A DNA stretch of 64,000 nt from Carettochelys insculpta (taxonomy: Eukaryota; Chordata; Testudines; Carettochelyidae): NCBI RefSeq assembly GCF_033958435.1, contig NC_134167.1, positions 8,018,001 to 8,082,000 of the forward strand, written 5' to 3'. The notes under the pieces were generated by a model. The model worked only from the letters and a program-made list of their open reading frames with translations, was not told the origin of the DNA and ran no database searches. Position 1 is the first letter of the stretch. Each line of letters opens with the position of its first letter. This document shows positions 1 through 13,040 of this stretch, piece by piece. The position numbers and the translations under genes are program-made.

Positions 1-1079
1 CAGAGTTCATGCAACCTCCCATGGCAAAGGACAGGGCTGGGGCTGGGAACCAGCCGAGAGGAAGAGGGGAGTTAAAATCAAACGTAACTTCAAACCCTGC
101 TGCTGCAGCCAGATTTCCTTACAGAGCAGAGTACACCCCAATTAGCCAGGGCAGACAATGCTCTGGCGCCCATGGAGAGGGGAGCTGCTGAAACACCAGC
201 TTGCAATGGCCCAGCAAGGGTAAATAAGGAGAGTCCTGGTGGATTTAATACACAAAGTACAGCAGCACCAGCCCAAAGAAGCCAAGACCCTGGGGGATGA
301 GACTGCACCTGAGCCCAGAGGGTACAGCCACAGGGTGCTTGTATGAAACCCGGAGCGTGGCTGAATAGGCAGAGACTGGGGCGTGCTGCTGGAGCCCATG
401 TAAGAACACTCTAGAACTTGGGGCAGAGTTGTCTACGTATTGGATATGGGACAGGGCCTGACTCATTAGCATAAGAAAAAGCCTTGGCTGGGTTCAGATC
501 CACCTGGCCCAGCCAAGCCAGTCCATCTGCCCCCATCTCCCGCTACTGCCCCACACCTACAGCACCCTCCTGAGCTGCGCAAGTGGACAACTCCCTGCAG
601 CACCAGAATTCCTCCCCAAGGCCCACCTGTGGCACTGCCACCTGCACAGGATGAGCTCACAGCAGGGAGGGAGGAAGCAGGGAACAGCCATGGCATCATG
701 AAACGGAGGCCAATACACCTTTCCCTGCCTGCCTGCTCTCCGAACGATGGGGAGAGCTCGCAGCCTAGGCTTTTCTCAGGTCTGTGCATCACCTAACACA
801 CTGACAGCTCAAGCAGGAGCACACAGCACCTTCCATGCCTGCTGAACAGCCTGATGGAGCTGGCGCAGTGCAGCTGTCAGCTTCCTACAGCACAGCAAGA
901 GCCCTGGGGCTTGCTCCTGTCCAAGCTGAGCCATCCCCACCCCCCACATCCCTGCCTCCAGTGGCCAACTCGCAGAACGGGGAACGGTGCAATGTGGGAT
1001 GTTCTCTGAGGCTCTGCCTGCACAACAGCCTAAACCTGAAAAAGCCTATGAAATTTGTCCTACGCCAATTGCATAGCTC

Positions 1080-1310
1080 ATTCCAAGTGTAGCTCGAAAT
1101 AGGCTATTTCGGCACGTGGCATGGTCTAAAGAAAGCGCTGCTTTGAGACCGCCCATGCTCCTCCTGCAATGGGGACTACAGCGATGCCCAAACAGCATGC
1201 CCGTTACTTGGGGAAAATATTTCAAAATAAGGGGCATGTTTCAAAGCCCCAGAGTAGCTATTTCCAGATTCTGGGGTATCCTGAAATAGTTCCACTGGGT
1301 AGACACAGCA
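1080..1310. mobile_element. Probable MITE fragment
   Basis: Contains CGAAATAGGCTATTTCGG, a palindromic motif, and ends with GGGTAGACAC. Resembles the 57187 element type; boundaries uncertain. Confidence 0.35.
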
Positions 1311-2732
1311 TGACAGCCCCAAGCTCGTGGGAAGATTTCAGCTTTCACTAAGACGAGAAGTAAGTGTCTTGACCTTGGAAATGGCCAGAAACGTTGGGAA
1401 AGAACCACACGACCTTAGTGTGACCTGAAGGCTCAAAAAAAGCCCCAAATGGACTGGAAAATGGATGTATATTTTTGGGCCCAATGCTTGAACATGGGCA
1501 ACTGGCAATGCTGCCGCATGAGGTGGCGTGCTCCTTGCTTCCACAACCAAGGAGGGAGTGGGGGCAGGGCTGTGTTTCCTGTCACCCTTTGTAACTTCGT
1601 GGAGTGGGAAGCCTGGCCCCAGATGACCCACTGAAAAGCCCTGGGGGAGTTTGGGTACCTCACAAACAGCCCATCTCACGGAGCTCCTTGTTCTCCCCAA
1701 CGTTGCTGGTAGTCCCGTGTTCTCTCCCTGGGCTCCGTGCCACTGGGGGAGGCCAGGGCATGCCCACCCCGCTTCCAGCAGCCCCTTCCTGCCATCCAGT
1801 CTGTACACCACCTGGCCAAACACAGCCCGCTCCCAGCTCCTCCCTGCCTGCAGGACACTCTCCAACAGGAAGCCCATTCAGTCCCGCGATGTCGGTAAGA
1901 ATGTTCCTGGCAGGCAGCGCCCAGCGATCCGACCATGCAGACGTGAGGCCGAGTGCGGGACAGCCGGCTCGCTTTATTTCTCCTGCCTGCAGCTATAGTG
2001 AAAGCCAGCAGCAGGAAGCAAGGTGCATACTGGGAACCACAGCAATACTGTAGATATTTTTAAGAGCTTGTCAGCTAAAATCCCTGGCTGAGCTGGGTGT
2101 TCACTGTCTCCAAGGCCCAGGGGTGAGCTGGCAGCCGGAAGCAGAGAGGGGAAGGAGCCACTCACTGCCTCTGCGGGGAGGCTGCATCCCTTGGTACCTC
2201 TGCTGCATGGCTTTCTGGGGCAGGTGGGAGGTCTCCTCTTTGGGATGAGAGCCTCCCAGGGAGCATGTGTGTGGAGCAGGCTGCAGCTGGGAGCCAGGGC
2301 TCGGACAGCTGGCACAGCAGAGGACACAGCACACTCCATACCAGCCTGCTGTGCCTGAGACCGTCTGGCAGGCATGCTCTGTAGCACTGAGTTAGCACTA
2401 GTGGCCCTGGTGGCCACCTCCGCTGCAGGCTGCTGGGAGGCATCAGGCCCAGATTCACTCCAGCTTTTGCCTCCTCTTGCTGTGGGCCCCAGCTGTCAAA
2501 CAAGCCTAACCTGGTGCTGGCAGCAGCTGCACGTGAGCCCAGGGCAAGGAGCCCTTTGAATCTCAAAGCAGCTCGGGTGGCCCATGGACTCCTGCGCTTG
2601 GTAGGGCTATTGCTGCAAAACGCTTTGGGTGCTTCTGTGACCCTCACTCTGGGCCCCTCTCCCCCTGTGGCTAGTCCGACGACCCCATCCGTACGCCAGT
2701 CACTGTGGCTGTGGGGTTTCACGCACAGGGGC

Positions 2733-2790
2733 TGCTGGCCTGGAGGTCAGACTAGGTGATCTCATGGTTCTCGTGTGTGAGCCGGCAGCA
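2733..2790 (+). mobile_element. Short CR1-type 3' tail
   Basis: Contains GGAGGTCAGACTAGGTGAT followed by CTCATGGTTCT, matching the usual tail of reptilian CR1 copies. Very short. Confidence 0.5.
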
Positions 2791-3503
2791 CTCGTGTGCG
2801 GCTCTAGGAGCCACATTTAAAGGCTGCAAGAGCCACGGGCAGCTCCAGAGGCAAATCGCCACACCGCCGTGTCCCGTTCACCACATGTGGCGAGCGGCGA
2901 CCACATTGGACGTGGCGGGTCTCCAGTGAGAGCGAGAAGCCAGCTGGCTCTCAACTCAGGCTGAAGAGGAGACACAGTGTCTCTCTGTGTAAGAGGTGTG
3001 GGTGCCACACCAGGGAACAGTGATGCACGCCCAGGTGGTGCGTGGGTTACACCAGCACACTCAGCTAGACCCAGCTGCCCAAGAGGAAGGGAAGTGTAGT
3101 AATACGGTAGCACTCTCCACAGCTATCAGACACAGCATGAGACCGTATAACAGCAGACCCAGGCTGGCAGAGAAGAGACAGGTAGACTCCTCACAATGCT
3201 TTTGAAATCTCAGGGCATCCCAATCAGGAGCCTGACTTAATGGCACAGACCTCGGCGCAGCTTTAGACCACACTGTAGTACGAAGACAGAAGGGATCCTC
3301 TCTTTCAATGGATCAGGCTGGACCAAGCCAAGGCCCAAGACACAATACAACAACAGTAAGATAACCCTCTCAGGGGTTTGGCTTCCATCAGCCACTTGAG
3401 GGGAGAGGGGCTGTTCACAGGAGACAGCAGGGCAGGATTTTGTTGTGGCAAAAGGCAGCAAACCCGCTGGAAAATTCCCCACTCTGATTGTTTTCGTGTA
3501 GTG

Positions 3504-3855
3504 CAGAGGTGCACAAAGTGAGGACCAGCCCCCTTGGGGGGTGTGAGACTTCCTAAAAGGGGCGCGAAACTTCCTAAGAGGGGCACAGCACGATCGGCTG
3601 CTGGGTCTCGGGCTCAGCCATCTCATTAAAGGGTTGAAATGTTACTGTTTTATATAGGTATTACACACTGGTCAATAAAGTTCTTACCTTCTACAGACTT
3701 GCTTGCTTACGCACGCCAAAAGGTGTTTTGTTTTGTTTTTTAAATAAGATCATCACCGAACCTTCCGGCAGTTTGGATGCCATTAGACAGGTCGGGGGCC
3801 CTGCTCATTGCACGGGTGAAAAGTGGGGCCTAACATAAAATGTTAGTTCACCCCC
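3504..3855 (+). mobile_element. Probable hAT-type MITE
   Basis: Starts CAGAGGTGCACAAAGTG and contains GGGGGGTGTGAGACTTCC-type blocks characteristic of a reptilian hAT family. The right end is a poor inverted repeat. The flanks GTGTAGTG and ATATAGTG match at 6 of 8 bases. Confidence 0.55.
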
Positions 3856-5209
3856 ATATAGTGTAATCCCAGGGCAACGGCCTCGTCTGAGTGCAGCACT
3901 GACCCAAACGCTGGGACGTGCTGAACACTGACCATAAACAACCAGCTAAGCCAAACCCACGCAGCCCCGACTCATTCGCTGTCGGCACACCCAAGCCAGA
4001 CATGCTCTGCCTACAGGTCAGCCCTCCCCGCATGTGGATGGGAACGTTCGAGCAGGGGATCAAATGCCTGCCATTGGAAACGAGCCAGTGACTCACGAGG
4101 CAAAAGAGAATCCAACCCACCCCCCACTCCTGTAGCTCAAGTGGCTTCATCAAAGCAAAAGGGGCAAGAGCCCGTGAGGGGGGATGTGGCCACTGACAGC
4201 ACTGACTGTACCCTCCGAGCAGATGGGAGCGGAGAGGTGGCACTCAGAGGCTGTGTTCGCTCACGAATAGGAACACACAGTGACTGTGTGAGCAACAGCT
4301 GATAACCTCTTCTTCAGTGGCAGCTGCTGCTGTCCCGCTCCAACACGTTCACAGGAGCTGGGGCAGAGCTGCGGCTGGCATAAAACTTCCATCAACTCCT
4401 CCGATTTACACCAGCTCAGGATCTGGCCCTGGAGTGCAGTTATTAAAATAAACTACTTGATTTAAAGGGTCTAAGAACCGCAGCTTCCCCCACCACCACT
4501 CAGAACCCCTTGGATCTCCTGCCAGTCTGACCTGTGAAAGCAGAAAAGTTGCTGAATGGAAAATAAAACTGTTCTCCTAGGGAAGAAGCCCACATAACAA
4601 ATGGCAACACATAAGCATTTGGGGATCTGTTACATCAACAAACCTGGTCAGAGATTAGCCGCCCCTCCAACTGTCCCAGCTCTGCAGGCGGGGAGCTGCC
4701 ACTCCAAGAGCTCTTGCACGGTGGCACGCCAGGGAGACAGACCCACCCGCCTCTTCCCCTGGCTGTTTTAGACGCGATGTCCATGGGAACCAGGAACCCA
4801 ACGCCACCCAAGAGCCCCTCTTTCCAAATGCAGTGTAAAAGTCGCCAGCCAGAGATGTGCATGCCTTGAAAAGGGGCTTTTCACCCCACAAGCTTGGGCT
4901 CTCCCTCAGTGACCACCCACTCGCTGCTGAAACAGAGCCAGCTCTCTGGAGTGAAAGGCAGCTGTTGCTTGCCCTCACCTACAAGAGCAACCCCTTGTGC
5001 TCCTCTCAAGCAGCTGCTGTGCAGGGATCTAGAAGCCCCTTCCACGGCTAGGCAAGGGATGTCCTATGTCCTCACTGCAGAGAGGGAGGGGAAAAAAGAA
5101 GAAGGAAGTTAACTAAGGAGCCAAGTGAGTGGGAGCAGAGCCAGGAAGGGAACCCAGGAGTCTTGGCTCCAACGTCTCTAGAGAGCACCACCCCCTCGGG
5201 AAAAAAATA

Positions 5210-5532
5210 CAGGTTGAATCTCTTTAGTCCGGCACTTTCGGGACCTGACTGGTGCTGAATGAGAGAATTCGCCGCTCCACAGGAGGTCAATATCGTCTAG
5301 CACATTACGAACACTTCTACTGCTCACTGGGCTCTTAGAAGACATTTGGGGGTAAATTACAGCTAAATAACAGCCCAGAACACTGCGAGCCAGGACTGGT
5401 GGCTGGAAACAAACGTTACAAACCACAGGAAACTTGGCTACACCCCTGATAAGTGGTCATCCGGCTCACTAAAAATCATGCCAAATTACGGATGTTGCCG
5501 GACAAGAGTGGCGGATTAGAGAGGTCAAACTG
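5210..5532 (+). mobile_element. Mariner-type MITE with TA duplication
   Basis: 323 bp with inverted ends (CAGGTTGAATCTCTTTAGTC at left, TTAGAGAGGTCAAACTG at right) flanked by TA (5208-5209, 5533-5534). The reverse complement of its body aligns with 59659-59986 throughout. Confidence 0.82.
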
Positions 5533-5729
5533 TAGCACATGCAGATCAACTGCCATTGGAATTCAGGTTGGTGGACACACACGAGCTGATTTCAGCTCAG
5601 AAGGGCAGTTCACCTGGGGCTTTTCAAACAGCCCAACTGCCACACCCTTGTGGAAATCTCACCCCCTTGTAACTGCCTGGATGCCAGCTGTGACTCCTGA
5701 CTGGGACCATAAGAGTCCACCAGTCCTCA

Positions 5730-5880
5730 CAAGCCCGGTCTTATGCAGTGGGTCGGGCCTGGCCTGGGACACAGGGAAGCAGGGTTCTCTCCCCAGCTCT
5801 GCCACCGAGATACTGGATGATCATGGCTGAGACACTTGTCCTCTGGGCTTGTCTCCCACCCTTGGCCAGTTTTGATTCTA
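5730..5880 (+). repeat. MIR-like fragment
   Basis: Contains CAGGGTTCTCTCCCCAGCTC followed by a TGCCACC-type stretch, similar to the MIR 5' half. Weak. Confidence 0.4.
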
Positions 5881-6540
5881 ATCTCTTTTGGGCCACGATT
5901 CTGAGTCTGCATCAGCACCTTCAACAATGGGACCCTGGTCTCAGCTGGGGTCACCTGGGACGGCCACGGCTCAAAGCATTCAAAGAAAAACACTCACTGG
6001 TGAGAGGACTGAGAAAGCCACAAAACTGTATGGGATTGAGCTGGGATCAATTACCTGATTTCCAGTCAGAGCTTCCCTCCCAGCCTCCAGATACTCTTCT
6101 CCGCTTTGCATGTAGCCGGCTCTCCCCACTCCACCATCACCCATTCAGAGCAAGTACCAAGTTGCGGAGGAGTTTTGGTGTCTGGAGATTGTAGGTTAAC
6201 TTCTCCTGGTAGTTCCAATCCCACATAATTACAGGAGGGAAAGAGGCCTGGAGCCCAGCCAATCCTGATCTCTCGCACTCTTGTCAACCCAGAGTAAGTT
6301 CACAGAAAAAAAATCAGTGAAGTTACTCTGTCATCCTCCTGGGCAGCAGCGATCAGAAGCCCTGTAAGGTTTATCTTTGGGGAACAGGTGTTACTCCTCT
6401 CATCTCCAGGAGGTCAGAAAAGTGGGATGGGAGGGCTAGTTCTCCCTGGGGCTACCTAAACTAAGCTCCAAGCATGGTCACAGGGCTACACCACCTCAGT
6501 CATTCTGAAACGCGTACAAATACTGTCAGAGGGGTACCCA

Positions 6541-6665
6541 TGTCCTGTTGCACCTTAAAAAGACTAACAGTTTTATTTATAAGGTAATGGGCCATTTTGT
6601 GGGGAAGACCCACAAAAGCTCATTACCTTATAAATAAAACTGTTAGTCTTTCCAGTGCTACAGGA
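6541..6665. repeat. SINE-like fold-back unit with 31-bp perfect inverted repeat
   Basis: Arms 6559-6589 and 6621-6651 are exact reverse complements (31 of 31), separated by 31 bp. The sequence resembles a widespread reptilian repeat with the motif CACCTTAAAGACTAACA, also at about 40886 and 47484. Confidence 0.85.
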
Positions 6666-7139
6666 TTGCTTGGTTTTCTTTACTCTCTCAAATCGTGGCT
6701 TTACACCGGCTTTTAGTGGCGTCTTCAACTGCTTTCTTCGGCCCAGAAAAAGCATCCCTGTTCCTGACAGCAGCTCCCTTTGAGCCAAGCAGAGTAACAC
6801 CCTCTTTGTTAAACACACACGGCTCTTCCCTGAAATGCTCTTTGCTCATTTACAAGAGGTGCAGGTCCCTACAGAGAAGCTGCTTACAGCAGTTATTACA
6901 GCCTTCCCTGCCCCAACGGTCAGCAAGCCTTCTCCACGGTTCCCTTTCAGCCCACAGAGCACCACTCGGAGAAGAGACTGGAAAGAATCCCCCCCACCCC
7001 CTCCACACAATTTAAACTGAGTTTGTACTTTTTTGCTTCTTCCTGGGGTGGGGGAGGAATGAAATCTGACAGAGTAATTGGCTTTAAGGGGTTTTGCTTT
7101 TTCTGTTTAGTTTTTAACCTTTAACACAGTAGGATAATA

Positions 7140-7290
7140 AATCAAACTCTACCACCTAGTTCTGAGAGAGTAGTGAATAGATCTCAAAGCTGTTTACAAG
7201 AAGGAGATCAATGTCATTATTCCCATTTACAGATGAAGAAACAGAAGGGACCATGGTTGCCCAACAGGCCAGTGGCGGAGGCAACCAAGC
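7140..7290. repeat. MIR/CORE-SINE-like copy
   Basis: Contains ATCTCAAAGCTGTTTACAAG and TTATTCCCATTTACAGATG, typical of the MIR/CORE-SINE 3' half. Confidence 0.55.
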
Positions 7291-7499
7291 CTCTCAAGGC
7301 CTTGTCTTCATGATGCAATGGATCTTGGTGGCAGCAATCAATCCACCAGCCATCACTTAGTCATATCTGCTGTGGATGTGATAAATGGAGCTCTGAGCTC
7401 ATTCCCATCGATGCCTGGACTCCATCAAAATGAGAAGAGTAGCCAGTGTTGACAGAGAACAGGTTCTGCAGAGCTTACTGCATGCAAGATGCCCTAGAA

Positions 7500-7825
7500 G
7501 AGGGGTCGGCAACCAAAACAGCAAGAAAAGACTTTTCTTGTTTTATTTCAGCAAAAAAAAAAAAAAACCTCAATAATTCAAGAGCCACAGTGCACATGAA
7601 TATGAGACGGTCCTCAATAAATAACGTCAAACCATATTTTTTGTAACCCCTATTTTAAGAGCAGAACACACACAATGATTTGTAATGAGATATGTGTTTA
7701 CTGCCAGACATTCACTGTTTATCAAAACTATCAGGAGGGGTTTTTGTTTTATTTTTTTAATTTTGCAATTGTAATATCAGGAGCCACAAACAAGTCCTTA
7801 AAGAGCTGCAGGTTGCAGACCCCTG
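7500..7825 (-). mobile_element. hAT-type MITE with 8-bp target-site duplication
   Basis: 326-bp element. Its ends are inverted (AGGGGTCGGCAACC at left, GGTTGCAGACCCCTG at right), flanked by the perfect 8-bp duplication CCCTAGAA at 7492-7499 and 7826-7833. No transposase frame. Same family as 25287-25672. Confidence 0.88.
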
Positions 7826-10800
7826 CCCTAGAAGCTATGTTGACTTCCACTATGCTATTTGCATAGCTGAAGTAGATCAACAGTGCAGGTAAGCGTTGAC
7901 AAGGCATAAGTTACAGCCCATAGCTCCACCTATTAGGATATACTGCCTGGCTCCAGTAGGGGGATTTCTTGAGGGTTTCAGAAGCTGTGCGTTATGATCC
8001 CTCACACTAACTGAAGGCTGGCTGTGTTAAATCTCAGAGAAGTGCTCTTTTTTCCACCTTGTTGACAAGTCATTGAAGTTAAATGTGCACTAAAAATACA
8101 TCTGAAGCACACCAACAAATCCTTTTGCCTCACCATTGCCCAGCGTCCGCTCCTGGCTCTTGAAATGCCCTTCATTTACTAATGCTCACCCCCACAATCT
8201 TCCCAGCTGGGCGGGACCTGAATGTCTGACATAAAACGAAAACCCAACCCATAAAACACACCTATGCAAAGCAGATAAACCTTCTCCCAGCCTTCCTCCT
8301 CCACTACAAAGCAGCAAAAAAAGATGCTAAGTCCCTTTTTAAAGCCCTAGCTTGGGAACTCCTCTCTTAAAATGGCCCATAAATGACATTTCCTTTTTGG
8401 TACCAGCTCCCTACGACTCACTCTTCTGTTGGGGGCATGGAGTGCTTCATTCATTCCTCCACCCCATACAAACCACAGGCATCAGGGAAATTACCTTTCG
8501 CTTCCAACTGAGAACATGCACAGCCAGCGAGAAATCATTAACTCAGCCATCGCTTGCCGGGTTGGTCTATTTTTACCCATTTTGCAGTATCAAATGAGCA
8601 CCATGTCACCTGACCTTCCTGTCACTTCAGCTGCTCACCCCCAGCAGCAAGGCAGAGTGAGCAGCTACCGGAGAAGGAGTAAGAGTTGGAAGGCTGGAGT
8701 TAGCCCTTAGGCTCTCTGCCCATGAGGACACAGCACATTGGTGACAATGGTGTTCTTCCAGCCCTGGTGTGAAGCCAAGTGATGCCAGAGCAATCCTCTG
8801 CAGTTTTCTGTAACAATGGCTTAGTCTAGACCAGACAATAATATTTTGATGAAGAACATCTATGAAAACTTCCTTTTAAAAAAATAAATTGTTGTCGGAC
8901 CAAAAAACACAAGCCCCAAACAGCAACATAGGAAACAAAACCAAAATGAATGTAATGAGGAATCATGGCAATGAAGCAGTAACATTGTATCTAGTTTTAA
9001 CAACAGAAAATCTATACACTCCCCGCAAGCTGTTGGTAGTTGCTGCTCCGCCGCAGCACAGCTGGGAGACGTTCATGGAACACCAGCGTTCTGCCGAGCA
9101 TAGTTTTAGAAACACTGCTCTAACCTAGGGCATAAAGAGGCACTGGGCTATTGGAGTTGGATGGCACATCGAACTACCAGCTTCTAACACTGCAGTCAAA
9201 CTAACGCTGTTGTACAGTAGCATGCCCTCACCTGGGCGTGACTAACACCTGGGGGAGAGCTCAGGCCCTGTCCACATGGGAGGCACCCCAGTGTTCCTTG
9301 GCTTTTTCCAGCAGAAGCTGCCCTGAGCCCACCCACAGATAACCTGCAAACAAGACAATCTTGTGCCTCACAGAACGCTCCTTAAACCACTCTGGAATTA
9401 GCTTTGCCATTTCAGTAGGTGTCATATTGGTGGAGGGTTTGCACGGATGCAGCCTCATGCCAGTATGACCACACCACTTCCAGGAGTCCTCCCACGGCTA
9501 TCCCACATGGCACTCTAGTGACCTGGGAGACCCCTGGACCAGATGTTCCTACTGTTTAAATGCTGCAGGTATACGCCTCAGAGCATCAGTTTGCAACCCA
9601 AGCTAGTAGCAAGTACACAGACCCATAGTCTGTCTCCATTACTCATGCTTCAAACTTCCACCTGGCTCACAGCCTAAGTCCTGCCCGGAAGGGCCAGTCA
9701 GAGGCGCAAAGACACAACCCTTGCCCATGATGGGCTTAGCCTATATTTCAGCATCCAGTGCAGACAGGCAAAGCATGGCTATGCTACAATTACTGGCAGG
9801 CTCAGCCTTGCTCCCAGCAGGGGAGCGCACCAGGGCTGCTCCAGCAGTGGTTGGAATATGGCCCAATGCCCAGTGCAATTTCAGGGTTTTAAGACAGGCT
9901 GGGCTTAGTTTGTGAACACTCAAAGCTGGTAACAGCAGTGGCAGTGCAAAGGAAAGTGCATCAAAACACCAGCAGCTTGGCAGAGTGGCATAGAGAGGCC
10001 CAAGCGCACGAGGATCCTGCCCAAGCTGATTTGCTGAGGGCTTTTGGGAGCAGGGAAATTGTGGCTCCTGAACTACACAGCCTCTAAGGTCTCCACCCAG
10101 AATGCCGATGACACCAGATTCCTAAACCTGCCAGAGTGTGCAGCCTCCCCTTTAGCACAGGTCCATTTGGTGGACTAAGACGTCAGTTCCAGCTGCCCTT
10201 CAACCACCTGGGGACACGCAGTTCTGTCTGCCTTGAGCCAGAGTGAGGCCTTCCTCCAAATGCGGCCTGAGCGAGATCAGAAACCCCGCGTGCTGGAGTC
10301 GACCGGGGCACTTCAGCCTGTGGATTCACCTTGCCCACTCACAGAAACTGACACACTTGCAGCCAGCCCCACAGAAAGCCCCCATGGCACTTACTTGGTT
10401 TTTACAGGCCACATGGTCTCATCATCCTACCATGGCAAGGGGCTTACACGGAACCAGGAGCAAGCACCATATGGCAATGGTCCCATTCACAAACACTGGA
10501 GCAGCAGAAGGCAGTAGCCGCTTTCTCTCCAAGTGCCCAGCACAGCGGCACCAGACCAGGCTGTTGTCACCAGCTGAAAGGGCAGTGGTGGGGACATACA
10601 GGCAGGCAAAACACCTTCATCCAAGTGGCCAGGAGGCCACGGCTAACACCCTGTAAGTCACCCGCTCTAATGGTTGCACATAGCCAGGAGCTTGGCTCTG
10701 CCACTCACCCTTGTTTCAGTCCCTCTATAGCTCACACAGAAGTGTTTTTCCCCACCCCACGACTAGGCTCTCAATGCTGCCCTTGGGGCAGTCAATTGCC

Positions 10801-12759
10801 ATGGAGACAGAGAGATCTGCCCTGTTGCTCTACCGGGTGGGCTGGGAAGACAGCAGCTCCTGCTTTGTAATTCCTGAATCAGCAGCTTGCAGCCTGGAGC
10901 TGGAATTGCATTTCAGGCTGGGGCTGATGCACAATGCGAGAAAGCCCTGTAACAGCACACATCACACTGCCGAACACACTGCCAGGCCTTTTCAGAAGGG
11001 CCTTAGAGGGAAAGGGATCAAGTCACAGCATTTAAATGAGACTCAGTAGTCAAGAAACATGAGCACCTATTTCAGCACCATAGGGTTAAACTCTAGTGCA
11101 TTTCATGGAGGAGACAGGGATATTGGTATAATGACATTTGGATCAAGCCTTTCCAGATGTCATACAGGCCAACATGGAGAAGGAAGAGGTGAAGTCAGAG
11201 TTCTAAGCCATCCCTGCCAAGCTTATACTCGCTCAAAGCTGTGGGACTAGCTATGCACCTACGACTTAGGCTCACCCCAACCTCATAGTGCCCCGGAGTC
11301 ACAAGTGGGTGTTACATTGGGTGTTGCAGTGTCCCCCCTCTCGGTAGCATTTTGCACACCCCATGTCACAAGCAAAAACATGAAAGGAGGTACCCAAGTG
11401 AGCAGAGGGGACAAACCAGGCTGCTCAGGGAACAAGGGTGGGGACCACAGCCTCCTCGTTGGGTGGTAGCAGCAGAACCATGCCTGAGAAAAGTCAATCC
11501 CGCCCTGACCCTTTTCCCGCCTCTGAACGACAATGCCCCACTGCATTTGGGCCCCCAGCCCCAGCTTTAAATTACATGGGAGCTTGGCATCTCAATCTTT
11601 TACCTAGAAGAACCCAGTTGGAACCAAGCCTGCCCTCAGCAGCGCGTGGGCTTTGAAGATTACAGGGGCACCGATTTCCTTCAGACACATTTTTGCCACA
11701 AGTTAGCTACTGTACACCACTGTGGCTCCTCGGGGGCATGAACTGCTCGCTGCTCTGCTGTGTGGCAGCAGCAGCTCATTCGTGCAAATCATTCCTGAAG
11801 GATTCCAGTAGCTCAGGTTTCCTGCCTTGGAAGACAAGGAATTGGAAAAAGTAGCCTCTGGCTCTGTCCAAGGTCAGAATGCGCCTGGGGACCTCCCACT
11901 CCCCCCCCCCCCCACCGACTCCTACCCATGATGAGTAGGAAGTGACCATTCTCAAGCCCAAAAGGAAATCACCTCACTGGAAACAGCAGGACTGCTTGAA
12001 TGACCTGCCTCCATCAGAGAACAGCTCCTGGTCATCTTGTACTGAAATTAACACACTTTCTGCCTGAGCTTTAATAGTTACTGTGCCTGCTATTCACACT
12101 GTCTCTTCCTGATCAGAGTAATTTACAAGTGATGCGTTCCTGCCTGGTGTTTCACCTGTCTTACAATGAGCTTTGGAGGAAAGACCTAAATAGAGGGTCT
12201 GCTCTGCAGTGCATAGATGGCTCAGATGAAGCCAACTCACACCAGTTCAACTTTGACTTGAGTTAGCACAGGCCAGGAAGAGCTTTCATCTGTTACCTGA
12301 TGGGTGGCTTTAGTGAAAAGAGAAGAGTAACTTATTTCAGAAGACAGGAGCCCATATACTACACAGGTAGCTAGGCAGCTCATGAAGAACACACCAGTAT
12401 GAATGCAGGTCTTGGCTGGAAAGCAACAGGTGAAATGAACCACTGGGTCTGAACTCTACAGCAAGACAGAAGGCTTCCCTGATGCTTGGTTTGTACAACT
12501 ATAGAAGCAGTGGGCAAGCAGCATCCCTCAGATACCATTTTTACCCACACTATGTTCACAAATAACAGAAAAGAAGAACATCTTCAATTAAATAAAATGA
12601 AAATTTTCCCACTGTCTCTTGCATGAATTTCATTATTTTGCATCACTCTCAGCTGCTGTGTGCTTTTCCATTAGGAAAGCTTAGGCAAACCGAGAACACT
12701 TTCCTCAGGTGATATAGGAACGTATGCCCCATTTTCAGAAGGGATTTAGGCACAGAGGC

Positions 12760-13040
12760 CAGGTCTGCACTACAGACTGATGCTGGCACAGCTCCGTTGG
12801 TTAGGGGTGCAGCGAGATGTGATTTGTGACTGGCAAACCTGTGCTAGGAAGAGATGTAACTACATCAGGAAAACTGTGATTTGACTAGTACACAGGACAT
12901 CTCTCTAGGGGTTTGAGATACGCTGTACTGGCAAAACGTGGTGTTGTCAATAGAAACCCTGTCCTCATGAGCAGAACTTTGATAGTGCAGCCTCTATACC
13001 TACTCCAGTAAAACCTCCCAAGTGTAGAGCAGGCTAAAGT
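12760..13040. mobile_element. MITE of the GTCTACACT class
   Basis: Ends AGGTCTGCACT and AAGTGTAGAGCAGGCT are roughly inverted copies. The interior resembles common reptilian non-autonomous DNA elements. Boundaries approximate. Confidence 0.5.

Noticed and set aside
11901..11913. C-homopolymer run
   Set aside because: Simple low-complexity tract in an intron; no wider periodicity.
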